Source: Mitsuaria sp. GD03876
Lineage (GTDB): Bacteria > Pseudomonadota > Gammaproteobacteria > Burkholderiales > Burkholderiaceae_C
NCBI RefSeq assembly: GCF_029840635.1
Contig: NZ_JAOCCU010000013.1
Location: 79,682 to 143,681 of the forward strand
DNA length: 64,000 nt
Reading direction: 5' to 3'
Position 1 is the stretch's first letter; every line of letters begins with the position of its first letter. The translations under genes and the position numbers were made by a program. A model generated the notes under the pieces. That model was not told where the DNA came from. It saw only the letters and a program-made list of their open reading frames with translations, and did no database searches. Positions 10,331 to 20,022 of the stretch are shown here, in pieces.

Positions 10331-11416
10331 TCAGTGACGGTGGCCGCAGGACGCCGCGGCGCCCTCGCCGGCGGGCGCGCAGCCGGACTCGGCGTCGGCG
10401 CTCAGCTCGGCCTCGGTCGCGCAGTGCATGCCCAGGCGCGCGATCAGCTGGCGGTCCTTCTCGGCCTGCGGGTTGCTGGTCGTGAGCAGCTTGTCGCCGT
10501 AGAACATGCTGTTGGCGCCGGCCAGGAAGCACAGCGACTGCATCGTCTCGGGCATCTCCTCGCGGCCGGCGGACAGGCGCACCATCGCGCGCGGCATCGT
10601 GATGCGCGCCACCGCGATCGTGCGGATGAACTCGAACGGGTCCAGCGCGGCGGTGCCCGCCAGCGGCGTGCCCTCGACCTGCACCAGGTTGTTGATGGGC
10701 ACCGACTCCGGATACGGATCCAGGTTGGCCAGCTGCGCGATCAGGCCGGCGCGCTGGCGGCGGGTCTCGCCCATGCCGACGATGCCGCCCGAGCACACCT
10801 TCAGGCCCACGCCGCGCACGCGCTCCAGCGTGTCCAGGCGGTCCTGGTAGGTGCGGGTCGTGATGATCTGGCCGTAGAACTCCGGCGAGGTGTCCAGGTT
10901 GTGGTTGTAGTAGTCCAGGCCCGCCTCGCGCAGCTGCTCGGCCTGGCCGTCGCCCAGCATGCCGGCGGTCAGGCAGGTCTCCAGGCCCAGCGCCTTGACC
11001 TCGGTGATCATCTCGCCGATCGCCTCCAGGTGGCGCTCCTTGGGCGAGCGCCAGGCCGCGCCCATGCAGAAGCGGGTCGCGCCATTGGCCTTGGCGGCGC
11101 GGGCGGCTTCCATCACCTCCTGCAGCGGGATCAGCTTCTCGGCCTTCAGCCCGGTGTCGAAGTGCGCCGACTGCGGGCAGTACTTGCAGTCCTCCTCGCA
11201 GCCGCCGGTCTTGATCGACAGCAGCGTGGAGAGCTGCACCGCGTTCGGGTCGAAGTGCTCGCGGTGCACCTGCTGCGCGCGGAACAGCAGGTCGTTGAAC
11301 GGCAGCTCGAAGAGCGCGGCGATCTCGTTCACCGTCCAGGGGGTGGCGTTGCGGCGCTGGTCGTCGGTGGTCGGGGTCAGCGTCTGGATCTGGTTGACGG
11401 TCTGCTTCATCGTCAT
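10331..11416 (-). CDS. bioB: Biotin synthase
   Basis: This radical-SAM enzyme inserts sulfur into dethiobiotin to make biotin. The Cx3Cx2C cluster motif is C73-EED-C77-KY-C80, followed by [18 protein letters not shown] and the GGIVGMGE stretch are also typical. It has about 361 aa from the ATG at 11416, which has a GAGG 9 nt upstream; a TTG at 11431 and an ATG at 11410 are alternatives. A C-terminal extension (about residue 345 on) is Ala/Gly-rich and ends in SCGHRH, beyond the usual core. It starts 11 bp after the bioD stop. Confidence 0.97.
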   Translation of the reverse strand: MTMKQTVNQIQTLTPTTDDQRRNATPWTVNEIAALFELPFNDLLFRAQQVHREHFDPNAVQLSTLLSIKTGGCEEDCKYCPQSAHFDTGLKAEKLIPLQEVMEAARAAKANGATRFCMGAAWRSPKERHLEAIGEMITEVKALGLETCLTAGMLGDGQAEQLREAGLDYYNHNLDTSPEFYGQIITTRTYQDRLDTLERVRGVGLKVCSGGIVGMGETRRQRAGLIAQLANLDPYPESVPINNLVQVEGTPLAGTAALDPFEFIRTIAVARITMPRAMVRLSAGREEMPETMQSLCFLAGANSMFYGDKLLTTSNPQAEKDRQLIARLGMHCATEAELSADAESGCAPAGEGAAASCGHRH

Positions 11417-11427
11417 GCTTTCAGGCC

Positions 11428-12153
11428 TCAAAAGGCAGTCAGGGCGTTCAGCAACTGCGGCTGCGCCAGGTGCGCGGCCACGGCCGCGGGAGAGGGGTCT
11501 TCAAGCCGGGGCACATGGCCCCAGCACGGCGCGCGGAGCGCCTCGTCGAGGCGCGCGCGCAAGGCGGCCAGATTGTCCGCCACGTGCGGCTGATGGGGAT
11601 CGGCGGTGTTGGCCACCCAGCCGGCCAGCCGCAGCCCGCGCGCCAGCACGGCCTCGGCCGTCAGCAGCGCGTGGTTGATGCAGCCCAGCCGCAGGCCCAC
11701 GACCAGCACCACCGGCAGCGCCAGGTCGACGGCCAGGTCGGCGGTGTCCCAGTCGTCGGTCAGCGGCACGCGGAAGCCGCCGACGCCCTCGACCAGCGCC
11801 AGGTCGCCCTTGGACGCCGAGCGGCGGATCGCCGCCAGCAGCGCGGCGCGGTCGATCGCGCGGCCTTCCAGCTTCGCGGCGATGTGCGGCGCGCAGGGCT
11901 CGCGGAACTGCAGCGGGCCGACCTCGTCCATCGACAGGCCCCGCGACTGCGCGGCATGCAGCAGCGCGACGTCCTCGTTGACCCAGTGGCCATCGGCGCC
12001 GCGCTCCTGGCCGGCGGCCAGCGACTTGATCGGCGTCGCGCGGCGGCCCAGCGCGTCGAACGCGTGCGTCAGGCCGGCGGTGACGCGGGTCTTGCCGATC
12101 TCGGTGTCGGTGCCGGTGATGAAGAAGCCATGCAGCGGATGCAGCGTGCTCAT
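11428..12153 (-). CDS. bioD: Dethiobiotin synthetase
   Basis: The 241-aa ATP-dependent enzyme closes the ureido ring of dethiobiotin from 7,8-diaminopelargonate and CO2. The Walker [10 protein letters not shown] lies at residues 14-22. Other family features include the Lys of IKSLAAGQE, the [12 protein letters not shown] motif and [18 protein letters not shown]. The start ATG overlaps the bioF stop (ATGA at 12150-12153). Length is normal for the family. Confidence 0.96.
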   Translation of the reverse strand: MSTLHPLHGFFITGTDTEIGKTRVTAGLTHAFDALGRRATPIKSLAAGQERGADGHWVNEDVALLHAAQSRGLSMDEVGPLQFREPCAPHIAAKLEGRAIDRAALLAAIRRSASKGDLALVEGVGGFRVPLTDDWDTADLAVDLALPVVLVVGLRLGCINHALLTAEAVLARGLRLAGWVANTADPHQPHVADNLAALRARLDEALRAPCWGHVPRLEDPSPAAVAAHLAQPQLLNALTAF

Positions 12154-13355
12154 GCGCAGGCCTCCAGCGCGGCGACCAGGCGATCGACATCCGCCTCGGT
12201 GTGGGTGGCGCACAGCGTGATGCGCAGCCGCGCCTCGCCCTTGGGCACCGTCGGCGGGCGGATGCCCGGCACGCGCAGGCCCTCGCGCTCCAGCGCGGCG
12301 GCCAGCGCCATCACCTCGGCGTTGCCGCCGACGATCAGCGGCTGGATCGGCGTCCGGGAATCGGCCAGTTGCCAGGTCAGCGTCGGATGGCGGTCGAGCA
12401 GCGCGCCGATGCCCGCGCGCAGCCGCGCCTGCAGCGCGCGCAGCGCGGCGCGGCGCGCGTCGCCGACGTCGCTCCGGATCAGCGCGAGGCTGGTCAGCAG
12501 CGCGTGCTCCACCGCCGGCGGCGAGGCCGTCGAGAAGATGTAGTTGCGCGCCGCCTGCAGCAGGTAGTCGGTCACCGTCTCGTGGGCGACGACGAAGGCG
12601 CCGGCCAGGCCGGCCGCCTTGCCCAGCGTGCCCACGACGATCAGCCGCTCGCTGCGCAGGCCGAAGTGCTCCAGCGTGCCGACGCCGGTCGCGCCAAGCA
12701 CGCCCAGCCCATGGGCGTCGTCGACGATCAGCCAGGCGTCGAACTCCTCGGCCGCGGCCAGCAGCGCCGGCAGCGGCGCGATGTCGCCGTCCATGCTGAA
12801 CACCGCGTCGGTGACGATCAGCTTGACGCGCGCCGTGCTGGCGGCCAGCAGCGCGCGCAGGGCGTCGACGTCGCAATGGCCGTAGCGCGTGACCGGCGCC
12901 TTGGCCAGCCGCGTGCCGTCGATCAGCGAGGCGTGGTTCAGCGTCTCGCTGAAGATCTCGGCGTCGGCGTCGCCGAGCGCGGCCACCACCGCCAGGTTGG
13001 CCATGTAGCCGGTGCAGAAGCCGATCGCCTTGGCGCTGGGGATGTGGGGCTCGAACCAGCGGCCCAGCAGCGCCTCGACCTCGTGGTGCGCGCGCGAATG
13101 GCCGCTGACCAGCGGCGAGGCGCCCGAGCCGCCGCCGTAGATCCGCGCGCCCTCGGCCAGCGCCTCGGCCACCGCCGGATGCGCGGCCAGGCCGAGGTAG
13201 TCGTTCGAGCAGAACATCGTCAGCTCGCGCGCGACGCCGTCGGCGCCGCGCACCGTCTGGTGCGGCGCGGTGCCGGTCTCGGCGATGCGGGTGAAGCGGG
13301 TCAGGCTCTGCGCCTGGATCGCGTCGAGCTTGTGGCGCAGGTGATCAAGCAGCAT
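12150..13355 (-). CDS. bioF: 8-amino-7-oxononanoate synthase
   Basis: This 401-aa PLP enzyme condenses pimeloyl-ACP/CoA with alanine, the first committed biotin ring step. The family stretches [44 protein letters not shown] and [15 protein letters not shown] (PLP Lys) are present. The ATG at 13355 ([10 protein letters not shown]) matches the family start and overlaps the bioA 3' end by 11 bp. The bioH/bioC genes that build pimelate are not in this window. Confidence 0.96.
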   Translation of the reverse strand: MLLDHLRHKLDAIQAQSLTRFTRIAETGTAPHQTVRGADGVARELTMFCSNDYLGLAAHPAVAEALAEGARIYGGGSGASPLVSGHSRAHHEVEALLGRWFEPHIPSAKAIGFCTGYMANLAVVAALGDADAEIFSETLNHASLIDGTRLAKAPVTRYGHCDVDALRALLAASTARVKLIVTDAVFSMDGDIAPLPALLAAAEEFDAWLIVDDAHGLGVLGATGVGTLEHFGLRSERLIVVGTLGKAAGLAGAFVVAHETVTDYLLQAARNYIFSTASPPAVEHALLTSLALIRSDVGDARRAALRALQARLRAGIGALLDRHPTLTWQLADSRTPIQPLIVGGNAEVMALAAALEREGLRVPGIRPPTVPKGEARLRITLCATHTEADVDRLVAALEACA

Positions 13356-14676
13356 GGAGCACCTCCTCCAGCGTGGCGCGCACGGCATCCGCCAGGAAAC
13401 GGGCCGTCGCGGCGTCGATCAGGTACGGCGGCATCAGGTACACGGTCTGGCCGATCGGGCGGATCAGCAGTTCGTGCCGGCGCGCGGCCAGGTGGAACTT
13501 CTCGGAGAAGCGCTCGACGGCCGGCGTCGTCGCCGTGTTGATGTCGAAGGCCAGGATCATCCCGCGCTGGCGCAGGTGCGCGACGCGGGGATCGGCGGCC
13601 AGCGGCGCGAAGGCCTCGGTCAGCCACGCGGCCTGCTGCTGGTTGCGCGCGAGCTGGCCGTCGTCGAAACGGTCCAGCACCGCGTTGGCGGCGGCGCATG
13701 CCAGCGGATTGCCGGTGTAGCTGTGCGAGTGCAGGAAGCCGCGCGTCACGTCCTGCGACCAGAAGGCCTCGTAGACCTCGTCGGTCGTCAGCACCAGCGA
13801 CAGCGGCATCGTGCCGCCGGTGATGCCCTTGGACAGCAGCAGGAAATCGGGCCAGTCCGACTTGGACGCCGGCGCCGTCTGCTCCCACGCGAAGAAGGTG
13901 CCGGTGCGGCCGCAGCCGACCGCGATCTCGTCGGCGATCAGGTGCACGCCGAATTCGGTGCACAGCGCGCGCAGCGCCTTCAGGTAGGACGGCGCATACA
14001 TCGACATGCCGGCGGCGCCCTGCACCAGCGGCTCGACGATGACCGCGGCGATGTGCGCGTGGCGCTCGGCCAGCAGCGCGCGCATCTCCTCCAGCGCCTG
14101 CGCCTCGTTGCCCAGCCGCTGGTCGGGCGAGGTCACGATGTGGCTGCGCATCAGCAGCGGGTCGTAGGCGTCGCGGAAGATCGCCACGTCGGTGACCGCC
14201 AGCGCGCCGATGGTCTCGCCGTGATAGCCGTTCTTCAAGCAGACGAACTCGCGCTTGTCGGCCAGGCCGCGGTTGCGCCAGGAATGGAAGCTCTGCTTCA
14301 GCGCGATCTCGACCGCCGACGCGCCGTCGCTGCCGAAGAACAGGTGGCCCAGCGCGCCGCCGGTGCGCGCGGACAGGCGCTCGGCCAGGCGCACCGCCGG
14401 CTCGTGCGTGCAGCCGGCCAACATCACGTGGGGCAGCGTGTCGAGCTGATGCTTGATCGCGTCGTTCAGGCCCCGGTCGGCATGGCCGAACAGGTTGACC
14501 CACCAGGAACTGTTGGCGTCGAAATATCGGCGGCCTTCATGGTCGAACAACCAGGGGCCTTCGCCGCGGGCGATCGGCAGCGGCGGCACGTCCTGCGCGC
14601 GCGCCATCTGCGTGCATGGGTGCCAGACCGCCGCGAGGCTGCGGCGCTGCCAGTCTTGTCGTACTGCTTCGGACAT
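13345..14676 (-). CDS. bioA: Adenosylmethionine--8-amino-7-oxononanoate aminotransferase
   Basis: The 443-aa class-III aminotransferase converts KAPA to DAPA using S-adenosylmethionine as amino donor. It begins with W-H-P-C-T-Q-M and carries [29 protein letters not shown], the PLP-contact [14 protein letters not shown] and the PLP Lys in [14 protein letters not shown]. It is the first gene of the bio block, 53 bp downstream of liuC on the same strand. That gap shows no promoter or BirA-type operator I can recognise, so it is probably read through from the liu promoter. Confidence 0.96.
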   Translation of the reverse strand: MSEAVRQDWQRRSLAAVWHPCTQMARAQDVPPLPIARGEGPWLFDHEGRRYFDANSSWWVNLFGHADRGLNDAIKHQLDTLPHVMLAGCTHEPAVRLAERLSARTGGALGHLFFGSDGASAVEIALKQSFHSWRNRGLADKREFVCLKNGYHGETIGALAVTDVAIFRDAYDPLLMRSHIVTSPDQRLGNEAQALEEMRALLAERHAHIAAVIVEPLVQGAAGMSMYAPSYLKALRALCTEFGVHLIADEIAVGCGRTGTFFAWEQTAPASKSDWPDFLLLSKGITGGTMPLSLVLTTDEVYEAFWSQDVTRGFLHSHSYTGNPLACAAANAVLDRFDDGQLARNQQQAAWLTEAFAPLAADPRVAHLRQRGMILAFDINTATTPAVERFSEKFHLAARRHELLIRPIGQTVYLMPPYLIDAATARFLADAVRATLEEVLHAA

Positions 14677-14729
14677 TCAAAAACCTGCTCTCGGGAAACA
14701 ACGGCGCGGCGCTCGAGCGGGCACTCGCG

Positions 14730-15545
14730 TCAGGCCAGCCACGACGGCTTGGCCTTGGAAAGGAAACTCTGCACGCCCTCGCGCCCCTCGGCGCTGGCGC
14801 GGATGTCGGCGATGCGGCGCGCGGTGTCGTCGCGCAGCGCCTCGGTGATGGGCGCATGGGCCACGTCCTGCACCAGGCGCTTGCAGGCGCGCACGGCGGC
14901 CGGCCCGTTGGCCAGCAGCGCGGCGACCAGCGCGTCGACCTTGGCGTCCAGCGCCTCGGCGTCGGCGGCCAGTTCATGGACCAGGCCCAGGCGATGCGCC
15001 TCGGCGGCGGCGAAGCGCTCCGCCGTCACGAAGTAGCGGCGCGAGGCCTGCTCGCCCAGCGCGCGCACGACGTAGGGGCCGATCGTCGCGGGCAGCAGGC
15101 CGAGCTTGGCCTCCGACAGGCAGAAGCCCGCCGCCTCGGTGGCCACGACGATGTCGCAGACCGACACCAGTCCCACGCCGCCGGCGTAGACGTCGCCCTG
15201 CACGCGCGCGATCACCGGCGCCGGGCAGCTGTAGAGCGTCCACAGCATGTGGGCCAGGCGGCCGGCGTCGGCGTGGTTCTCGTCCCAGCTGTAGCCGGCC
15301 ATCGCCTTCATCCAGTTCAGGTCGGCGCCGGCGCAGAAGGCCTTGCCCTCGGCGGCCAGCACGATCGCGCGCAGCGCCGGGTCGCGGCCGAGCGCCTCGA
15401 ACACCGCCGTCAGCTCGCCGATGACGGTGTCGTTGAAGGCGTTGCGGACGTCGGGCCGGTCCAGCGTGACGCGGGCGACGGCGCCGCCCGGGCCGGAGCG
15501 CTCGACGCGCAGCGTCGTCGGCGTGGGGAAATCGATCGAGGTCAT
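14730..15545 (-). CDS. liuC: Enoyl-CoA hydratase family, probable methylglutaconyl-CoA hydratase
   Basis: The 271-aa crotonase-fold protein has the oxyanion-hole segments AEGKAFCAGADLNWMK and the acidic GDVYAGGVGLVSVCDIV / CLSEAKLGLLPATIGPYV stretch. DLNWMKAM is characteristic of LiuC-type hydratases, which convert 3-methylglutaconyl-CoA to HMG-CoA. That is the step between the LiuB/D product and the HMG-CoA lyase, both encoded in this run. The start ATG overlaps the hydrolase stop (ATGA). Confidence 0.92.
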   Translation of the reverse strand: MTSIDFPTPTTLRVERSGPGGAVARVTLDRPDVRNAFNDTVIGELTAVFEALGRDPALRAIVLAAEGKAFCAGADLNWMKAMAGYSWDENHADAGRLAHMLWTLYSCPAPVIARVQGDVYAGGVGLVSVCDIVVATEAAGFCLSEAKLGLLPATIGPYVVRALGEQASRRYFVTAERFAAAEAHRLGLVHELAADAEALDAKVDALVAALLANGPAAVRACKRLVQDVAHAPITEALRDDTARRIADIRASAEGREGVQSFLSKAKPSWLA

Positions 15546-16750
15546 GGTTTGCTCCAGACGATGGTCCGGTTGACGGCGTAGAGGCGGCAGCGCTCCTCGG
15601 CGTCGGTGAACTGGTCGCACAGCGCGAGCGCGCGCGACTGGGCGTCGTCGCCGTAGGCATAGCCCCAGCGCGAGCCGTTCGTCGCGAAGGCGCGCGGCTC
15701 CTGCGCGGCGAGGAACTTGCGATACCCGGCGGCCAGCCGGCTGGCGGGCAGCTCGGCGACGTCGCCGGTGAGCAGCGGGCCGTCGACCGGCAGCGGCATC
15801 GCGCCCGGGATCGGGAAGCCGATCGGCTTGAGGAAGGCGTCGACGATCGGCTGCCAGAGGTCGTTGCCGCGGGCGAACAGCTGGTGGCCGTCCTCGCCGA
15901 AGGCCGGCAGCTCGCGCTTGAGCACCTGGCCGCCGGCCTCGCGGTAGGCATCGGCCCAGCGGTGCTGGTAACGCGGCTGGAAGAAGCGGTCGTTCTGGGT
16001 GAACACCCACAGCGTGGGTACCGGCTGGCCGTCCTGCGCCGCGCGGCGGCCGAAGTCGGCGAAGCGGCGCGTCAGCTCGTCCGGCCGGCAGGGCTCGCCG
16101 GCGTGCAAGTCGGGACTGCCGCCGTGGCCGCCGGCGAAGTCGATCGCCGCGACCACGCCGGGCAGCCGCTCGCCGGTGGTGGCGATCGTCGCGAAGCCGC
16201 CCAGCGACTGGCCGATCAGCACGACGTGGCTGGCGTCGATGTCGGCGGTCGACTGCAGGTGGCGCACCACCGCCGACAGCTCGGTCGCGGCGGCCTTGGC
16301 CGCGGTCTCGTAGCGCGGCGTGTCGCAGCGGACGCTGGCTTCCGGGTCGCCGACGCTGGCCAGTTCGCCGTAGCCGATGCGCGTCGGCACCGCCACCGCG
16401 AAACCCTTGCGCACGAAGTAGCGGGCCGCCGACTCGAGCCGCTGGCGCGGCATCTCGGCGCGCTTGACCTCCTGCGGCGGCCGGCCATGGCTGATCACGG
16501 CCAGCGGGAACGGCCCCGGCCCGCTCGGGCGGAAGGTCGTCACGATCAGCTCGGCCTGCAGCGTGCGGCCGAGGTGGTTCTCGACGGCGACCGGCACGCG
16601 GATCACCGCCTCGCGGATGTCGGTGGCCAGGCGGGCCGGCGCCGGGTGCGCGTCGGCGGGGATCGTGTCCTCGCCGCGCGCGCCGCTCGCGGCCAGGCCC
16701 AGCGCGGCCGCCAGCGACAGCGCGGCGATCGAGGCGACGCGGCGCTTCAT
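15542..16750 (-). CDS. Exported alpha/beta-hydrolase (dienelactone hydrolase-like)
   Basis: This 402-aa protein begins with a clear Sec signal (MKRRVASIAALSLAAALGL, cleavage near ASG-ARG). The hydrolase core follows: AVISHGRP oxyanion strand, nucleophile elbow GQSLGG, and a C-terminal acid/His region (GEDGHQLF). It may be a periplasmic esterase or lipase-like enzyme; the substrate is unknown. Its ATGA overlaps with the GNAT gene before it and liuC after it place it firmly inside the liu run, although an exported hydrolase has no known role in leucine breakdown. Confidence 0.82.
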   Translation of the reverse strand: MKRRVASIAALSLAAALGLAASGARGEDTIPADAHPAPARLATDIREAVIRVPVAVENHLGRTLQAELIVTTFRPSGPGPFPLAVISHGRPPQEVKRAEMPRQRLESAARYFVRKGFAVAVPTRIGYGELASVGDPEASVRCDTPRYETAAKAAATELSAVVRHLQSTADIDASHVVLIGQSLGGFATIATTGERLPGVVAAIDFAGGHGGSPDLHAGEPCRPDELTRRFADFGRRAAQDGQPVPTLWVFTQNDRFFQPRYQHRWADAYREAGGQVLKRELPAFGEDGHQLFARGNDLWQPIVDAFLKPIGFPIPGAMPLPVDGPLLTGDVAELPASRLAAGYRKFLAAQEPRAFATNGSRWGYAYGDDAQSRALALCDQFTDAEERCRLYAVNRTIVWSKP

Positions 16751-17292
16751 GCGCGGGTCTCCGCGCCGCCGAGCGCCTTGCGCATCAGCACGCTGCGGTA
16801 GGTCTTGCCGGCCCACTGCACGTCGCCGATCAGCGCGTAGCCGCGGCGCTCGTAGCGAAGACGCAGCGCCTGGGCCGGCACGGCGGTGTCCAGCGCCACG
16901 TGCGCGTAGCCCTGCGCCAGCGCCCAGGCCTCGGCCGCGTCCATCAGCCGCTCGGCCACGCCCTGGCCGCGGCACGACGGATGCACCGCCAGCTGCGCCA
17001 GGATCGCGGTGTCGGGCTGCTGGTAGCAGGCCGGCACCGGGTCGCCGAGGTAGCGCCCGTCGGGCCGCTTGGGCGGCGCCACCGTGACCGTGCCCACCAG
17101 TTCGCCGGCGGCGCTCACCGCGACGAAGGCCTGGCCCGAGGCCACGCGCTCGCGCGTCGTCTGGACGCTCTGGTCGACGGCGGTGAAGTTCCAGCCCTGC
17201 GCCGCCAGCGACGCGTAGGACGCGTGCAGCAGCGCGGTCAGGGCCTCGATCGAGTCCGAGTCGGCGAGCGGGCGCAGGGTGAAGGCGGTCAT
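16747..17292 (-). CDS. GNAT-family N-acetyltransferase
   Basis: The 181-aa protein has the acetyl-CoA-binding signature of the Gcn5-related fold: LAQLAVHPSCRGQGVAERLMDAAE (Q/R-x-x-G-x-G/A loop), then a strand with LDTAVPAQALRLRYERRGY. The acceptor is unknown. The start ATG is 31 bp after liuB, and the 3' end overlaps the exported hydrolase by ATGA. GNAT genes occur in some liu clusters but without an assigned role. Confidence 0.9.
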   Translation of the reverse strand: MTAFTLRPLADSDSIEALTALLHASYASLAAQGWNFTAVDQSVQTTRERVASGQAFVAVSAAGELVGTVTVAPPKRPDGRYLGDPVPACYQQPDTAILAQLAVHPSCRGQGVAERLMDAAEAWALAQGYAHVALDTAVPAQALRLRYERRGYALIGDVQWAGKTYRSVLMRKALGGAETRA

Positions 17293-17323
17293 CGGGGCAA
17301 GGGCAGTGGCGGAACCGCGAGTC

Positions 17324-18931
17324 TTACATCCGGAAGACGCCGAACTTCGTGTCCGGGATCTCGGCGTTGAGCGCGGCGGCCAGGCCCAGCCCCAGCACGC
17401 GGCGCGTGTCGGCCGGGTCGATGACGCCGTCGTCCCACAGCCGGGCGCTGGCGTAGTACGGATGGCCCTGGTCCTCGTACTGCTGGCGGATCGGCGCCTT
17501 GAAGGCCTCTTCCTCGTCGGCGGACCACTGGCCGCCCTTGGCCTCGATGCCGTCGCGCTTGACGGTGGCCAGCACCGACGCGGCCTGCTCGCCGCCCATC
17601 ACCGAGATGCGGGCGTTGGGCCACATCCACAGGAAACGCGGCGAGTAGGCGCGGCCGCACATGCCGTAGTTCCCGGCGCCGAAGCTGCCGCCGATGATCA
17701 CGGTGAACTTGGGCACCTGGGCGCAGGCCACGGCGGTCACCATCTTGGCGCCGGCGCGGGCGATGCCCTCGTTCTCGTACTTGCGGCCGACCATGAAGCC
17801 GGTGATGTTCTGCAGGAACACCAGCGGGATCTTGCGCTGGCAGCACAGCTCGATGAAGTGGGCGCCCTTGTTGGCGCTCTCGGCGAACAGGATGCCGTTG
17901 TTGGCGACGATGCCCACCGGCATGCCCTCGATGTGGGCGAAGCCGCAGACCAGCGTGTTGCCGTAGCGGGCCTTGAACTCGTCGAAGGCGCTGCCGTCGA
18001 CGATGCGCGCGATGACCTCGCGGACGTCGAAGGGCTTGCGGGTGTCGGTCGGGATCACGCCGTGCAGCTCGGCCGGGTCGTAGGCCGGGGCCCGGGGCGG
18101 CTGGGTCAGCAGCTCGCCCTGCTTGCGCCAGTTCAGCCGCGCGACCGACTGGCGCGCGATCGCCAGCGCGTGGGTGTCGTTCTCGGCCAGGTGGTCGGCC
18201 ACGCCGGACAGCCGGGTGTGGACGTCGCCGCCGCCGAGGTCCTCGGCGCTGACGACCTCGCCGGTCGCCGCCTTCACCAGCGGCGGGCCGCCCAGGAAGA
18301 TCGTGCCCTGGTTCTTGACGATGACGGTCTCGTCGCTCATCGCCGGCACGTAGGCGCCGCCGGCGGTGCAGGAGCCCATCACCACCGCGATCTGCGGGAT
18401 GCCCTTGGCCGAGAGGTTGGCCTGGTTGAAGAAGATGCGGCCGAAATGGTCGCGGTCGGGGAAGACCTCGTCCTGGTTGGGCAGGTTGGCGCCGCCGCTG
18501 TCGACGAGATAGATGCAGGGCAGGCGGTTCTGGTCGGCGATCTCCTGCGCGCGCAGGTGCTTCTTCACCGTGATCGGGTAGTAGGTGCCGCCCTTGACGG
18601 TGGCGTCGTTGCACACGATCACGCAGTCCACGCCCGAGACCCGGCCGATGCCGGCGATCACGCCGCCGCCCGGGGCGGCGTTGTCATACATGTCCAGGCC
18701 CGCCAGCGGCGCCAGTTCCAGGAAGGGCGTGCCGGGATCCAGCAGCATCTCGACGCGGTCGCGCGGCAGCAGCTTGCCGCGGGCCAGGTGCTTGGCGCGG
18801 GCGGCCTCGCCGCCGCCCTCGGCGATCCTGGCGAGCCGGGCGTTGAGGTCGTCGATCAGGCCGCGCATCGCGTCCGCGTTGGCCTTGAACTCGGCCGAGC
18901 GGGCGTTGAGCTTGGTGGGCAGCAAGGGCAT
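17324..18931 (-). CDS. liuB: Methylcrotonoyl-CoA carboxylase, carboxyltransferase (beta) subunit
   Basis: The 535-aa carboxyltransferase has the crotonase-like N and C halves: [48 protein letters not shown] and, in the second half, [15 protein letters not shown] and [16 protein letters not shown]. These match MCC beta (AccD-like) proteins. It moves CO2 from LiuD biotin to 3-methylcrotonyl-CoA. It is the first gene of the ten-gene run; a GGAG precedes the ATG. The upstream 171 bp hold two palindromes shared with the divergent TetR gene. Confidence 0.96.
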   Translation of the reverse strand: MPLLPTKLNARSAEFKANADAMRGLIDDLNARLARIAEGGGEAARAKHLARGKLLPRDRVEMLLDPGTPFLELAPLAGLDMYDNAAPGGGVIAGIGRVSGVDCVIVCNDATVKGGTYYPITVKKHLRAQEIADQNRLPCIYLVDSGGANLPNQDEVFPDRDHFGRIFFNQANLSAKGIPQIAVVMGSCTAGGAYVPAMSDETVIVKNQGTIFLGGPPLVKAATGEVVSAEDLGGGDVHTRLSGVADHLAENDTHALAIARQSVARLNWRKQGELLTQPPRAPAYDPAELHGVIPTDTRKPFDVREVIARIVDGSAFDEFKARYGNTLVCGFAHIEGMPVGIVANNGILFAESANKGAHFIELCCQRKIPLVFLQNITGFMVGRKYENEGIARAGAKMVTAVACAQVPKFTVIIGGSFGAGNYGMCGRAYSPRFLWMWPNARISVMGGEQAASVLATVKRDGIEAKGGQWSADEEEAFKAPIRQQYEDQGHPYYASARLWDDGVIDPADTRRVLGLGLAAALNAEIPDTKFGVFRM

Positions 18932-18951
18932 GGGGATGGGTCTCCGGACTT

Positions 18952-18966
18952 ATGAGCCGCGCTCAA
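18952..18966. promoter_or_regulatory. Palindrome, candidate TetR operator (liuB side)
   Basis: ATGAGCCGCGCTCAA contains perfect arms TGAGC / GCTCA around a 3-nt centre, 21 bp upstream of the liuB start. The same 15-bp pattern recurs at 19065-19079. Placed this close to liuB, a bound repressor would block its promoter or leader. Assignment to the divergent TetR protein is inferred from position. Confidence 0.6.
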
Positions 18967-19064
18967 TTCGGCGCTGGGACGGTGTTCTGAGGCGCCAGAC
19001 CGGGATCGCCGGAGCAGCGCGAGGCGCGAAGCATACGGCAGAAGCGACGGGTTTCCAAGTGGAC

Positions 19065-19079
19065 TTGAGTCCGGCTCAA
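19065..19079. promoter_or_regulatory. Palindrome, candidate TetR operator (tetR side)
   Basis: TTGAGTCCGGCTCAA has perfect TTGAG / CTCAA arms. It aligns with the 18952-18966 site to give WTGAGYC(G/C)(C/G)GCTCAA. It ends 23 bp before the tetR start, consistent with autoregulation. Two copies of one motif in a divergent gap are typical of TetR-family control. Confidence 0.6.
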
Positions 19080-19102
19080 TAAATCGGGAGAATGCGCCCC
19101 TC

Positions 19103-19873
19103 ATGAGCTCCCTGCCCACTTCCCGCGCCGAGCCGCCGTCGGCGGCCGCCCTGCCCGCGCAACGCCGCTCGCCGGTGGGCGCGAAGGCGGAACAGCGGGT
19201 GCGGGACATCCTGCGCGAGAGCCGCGCGGTGTTCGCCGAGCGCGGCTACGACCGCGCCACGACGACCGAGATCGCGCAGCGACTGGGCATCTCGGAGGCG
19301 ACGGTCTTCACCTACTTCCGCGGCAAGCGCGAGCTGTGCATGCGGGTGATCGGCGACTGGTACGACGAGATCATCGAGGCGATCGAGGCCGGGCTGCCGC
19401 GCGAGCGGTCGATCCGGGACCAGCTGGAATTCGTCGTCCACACCCATTTGCGGCTGTTCCTGATCCAGGGGACGGGCTTGTGCGAGCTGGTGCTGTCGGA
19501 GGGCCGCAAGCGCGACGCGCCGGTGGCGCGGGGCGACGGGCAGGACTTCGGCGCGGCCTTCGTGGATTTGCAGCGGCGCTACACGGCGCCGTTGATGGAC
19601 CTGCTGGCGCGCGGGCAGTCGGCGGGCGAGGTGCGGCAGGACATCCCGCTGCGGCTGCTGCGCTCGCTGGTGTTCGGGCCGATGGAGCACATGCTCTGGG
19701 AAGTCATCATCGCGGGCCGGCAGATCCAGGTGGACGACGCGGCGCGCGACCTGGTCGCGCTGCTGTGGCCGGCGCTGCAGGCGCCGGACCAGGAACTGCA
19801 GGCGCTGCGGCGGATGAAGGCGCGCGTGGCGCAGGCGCTCGACGAGCCGTCGGGAGCGGCGGACAAGGCCTGA
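19103..19873 (+). CDS. TetR/AcrR-family regulator, candidate regulator of the liu/bio run
   Basis: The 256-aa protein has a disordered N-terminus (1-28) and a TetR HTH (about residues 33-79, T-T-T-E-I-A-Q-R-L-G-I-S-E-A-T-V-F-T-Y-F). An all-helical ligand-binding domain follows. It is divergent from liuB. Comparative studies describe a TetR-type leucine-catabolism regulator (LiuQ) in some betaproteobacteria alongside MerR-type LiuR; this protein occupies the right position, but identity with LiuQ is not proven from sequence. A likely effector would be an acyl-CoA of the pathway. Confidence 0.85.
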   Translation: MSSLPTSRAEPPSAAALPAQRRSPVGAKAEQRVRDILRESRAVFAERGYDRATTTEIAQRLGISEATVFTYFRGKRELCMRVIGDWYDEIIEAIEAGLPRERSIRDQLEFVVHTHLRLFLIQGTGLCELVLSEGRKRDAPVARGDGQDFGAAFVDLQRRYTAPLMDLLARGQSAGEVRQDIPLRLLRSLVFGPMEHMLWEVIIAGRQIQVDDAARDLVALLWPALQAPDQELQALRRMKARVAQALDEPSGAADKA

Positions 19874-19935
19874 CCCTCGGCGCGCTGAGCGCCGAACGGC
19901 GCGGGCTGGCGCGCAAGACCTGGGAAGGTCAAATT

Positions 19936-20012
19936 TCCAGCAGTTCGAGTCATGGTTCGGCGAACCAGGTTCGACCACGATGGCGGCTCCGACTTTCGAG
20001 TCATCTGCTGGA
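19936..20012. promoter_or_regulatory. Nested palindromes and direct repeats upstream of the antitoxin-like gene
   Basis: The stretch holds a perfect 15-bp palindrome TGGTTCGGCGAACCA (19953-19967) overlapping a 13-bp one, CGAACCAGGTTCG (19961-19973). They are bracketed by a 10-bp direct repeat TTCGAGTCAT (19944-19953 and 19995-20004) and an inverted pair TCCAGCAG / CTGCTGGA (19936-19943, 20005-20012). Such architecture upstream of a small antitoxin-like gene suggests an autoregulatory operator, or a structured leader RNA. Confidence 0.5.
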
Positions 20013-20022
20013 GCCGCCCCCC

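Noticed and set aside
14677..14729. BirA- or BioR-type operator before bioA
   Set aside because: The 53-bp gap has no long interrupted dyad of those types that I could see.
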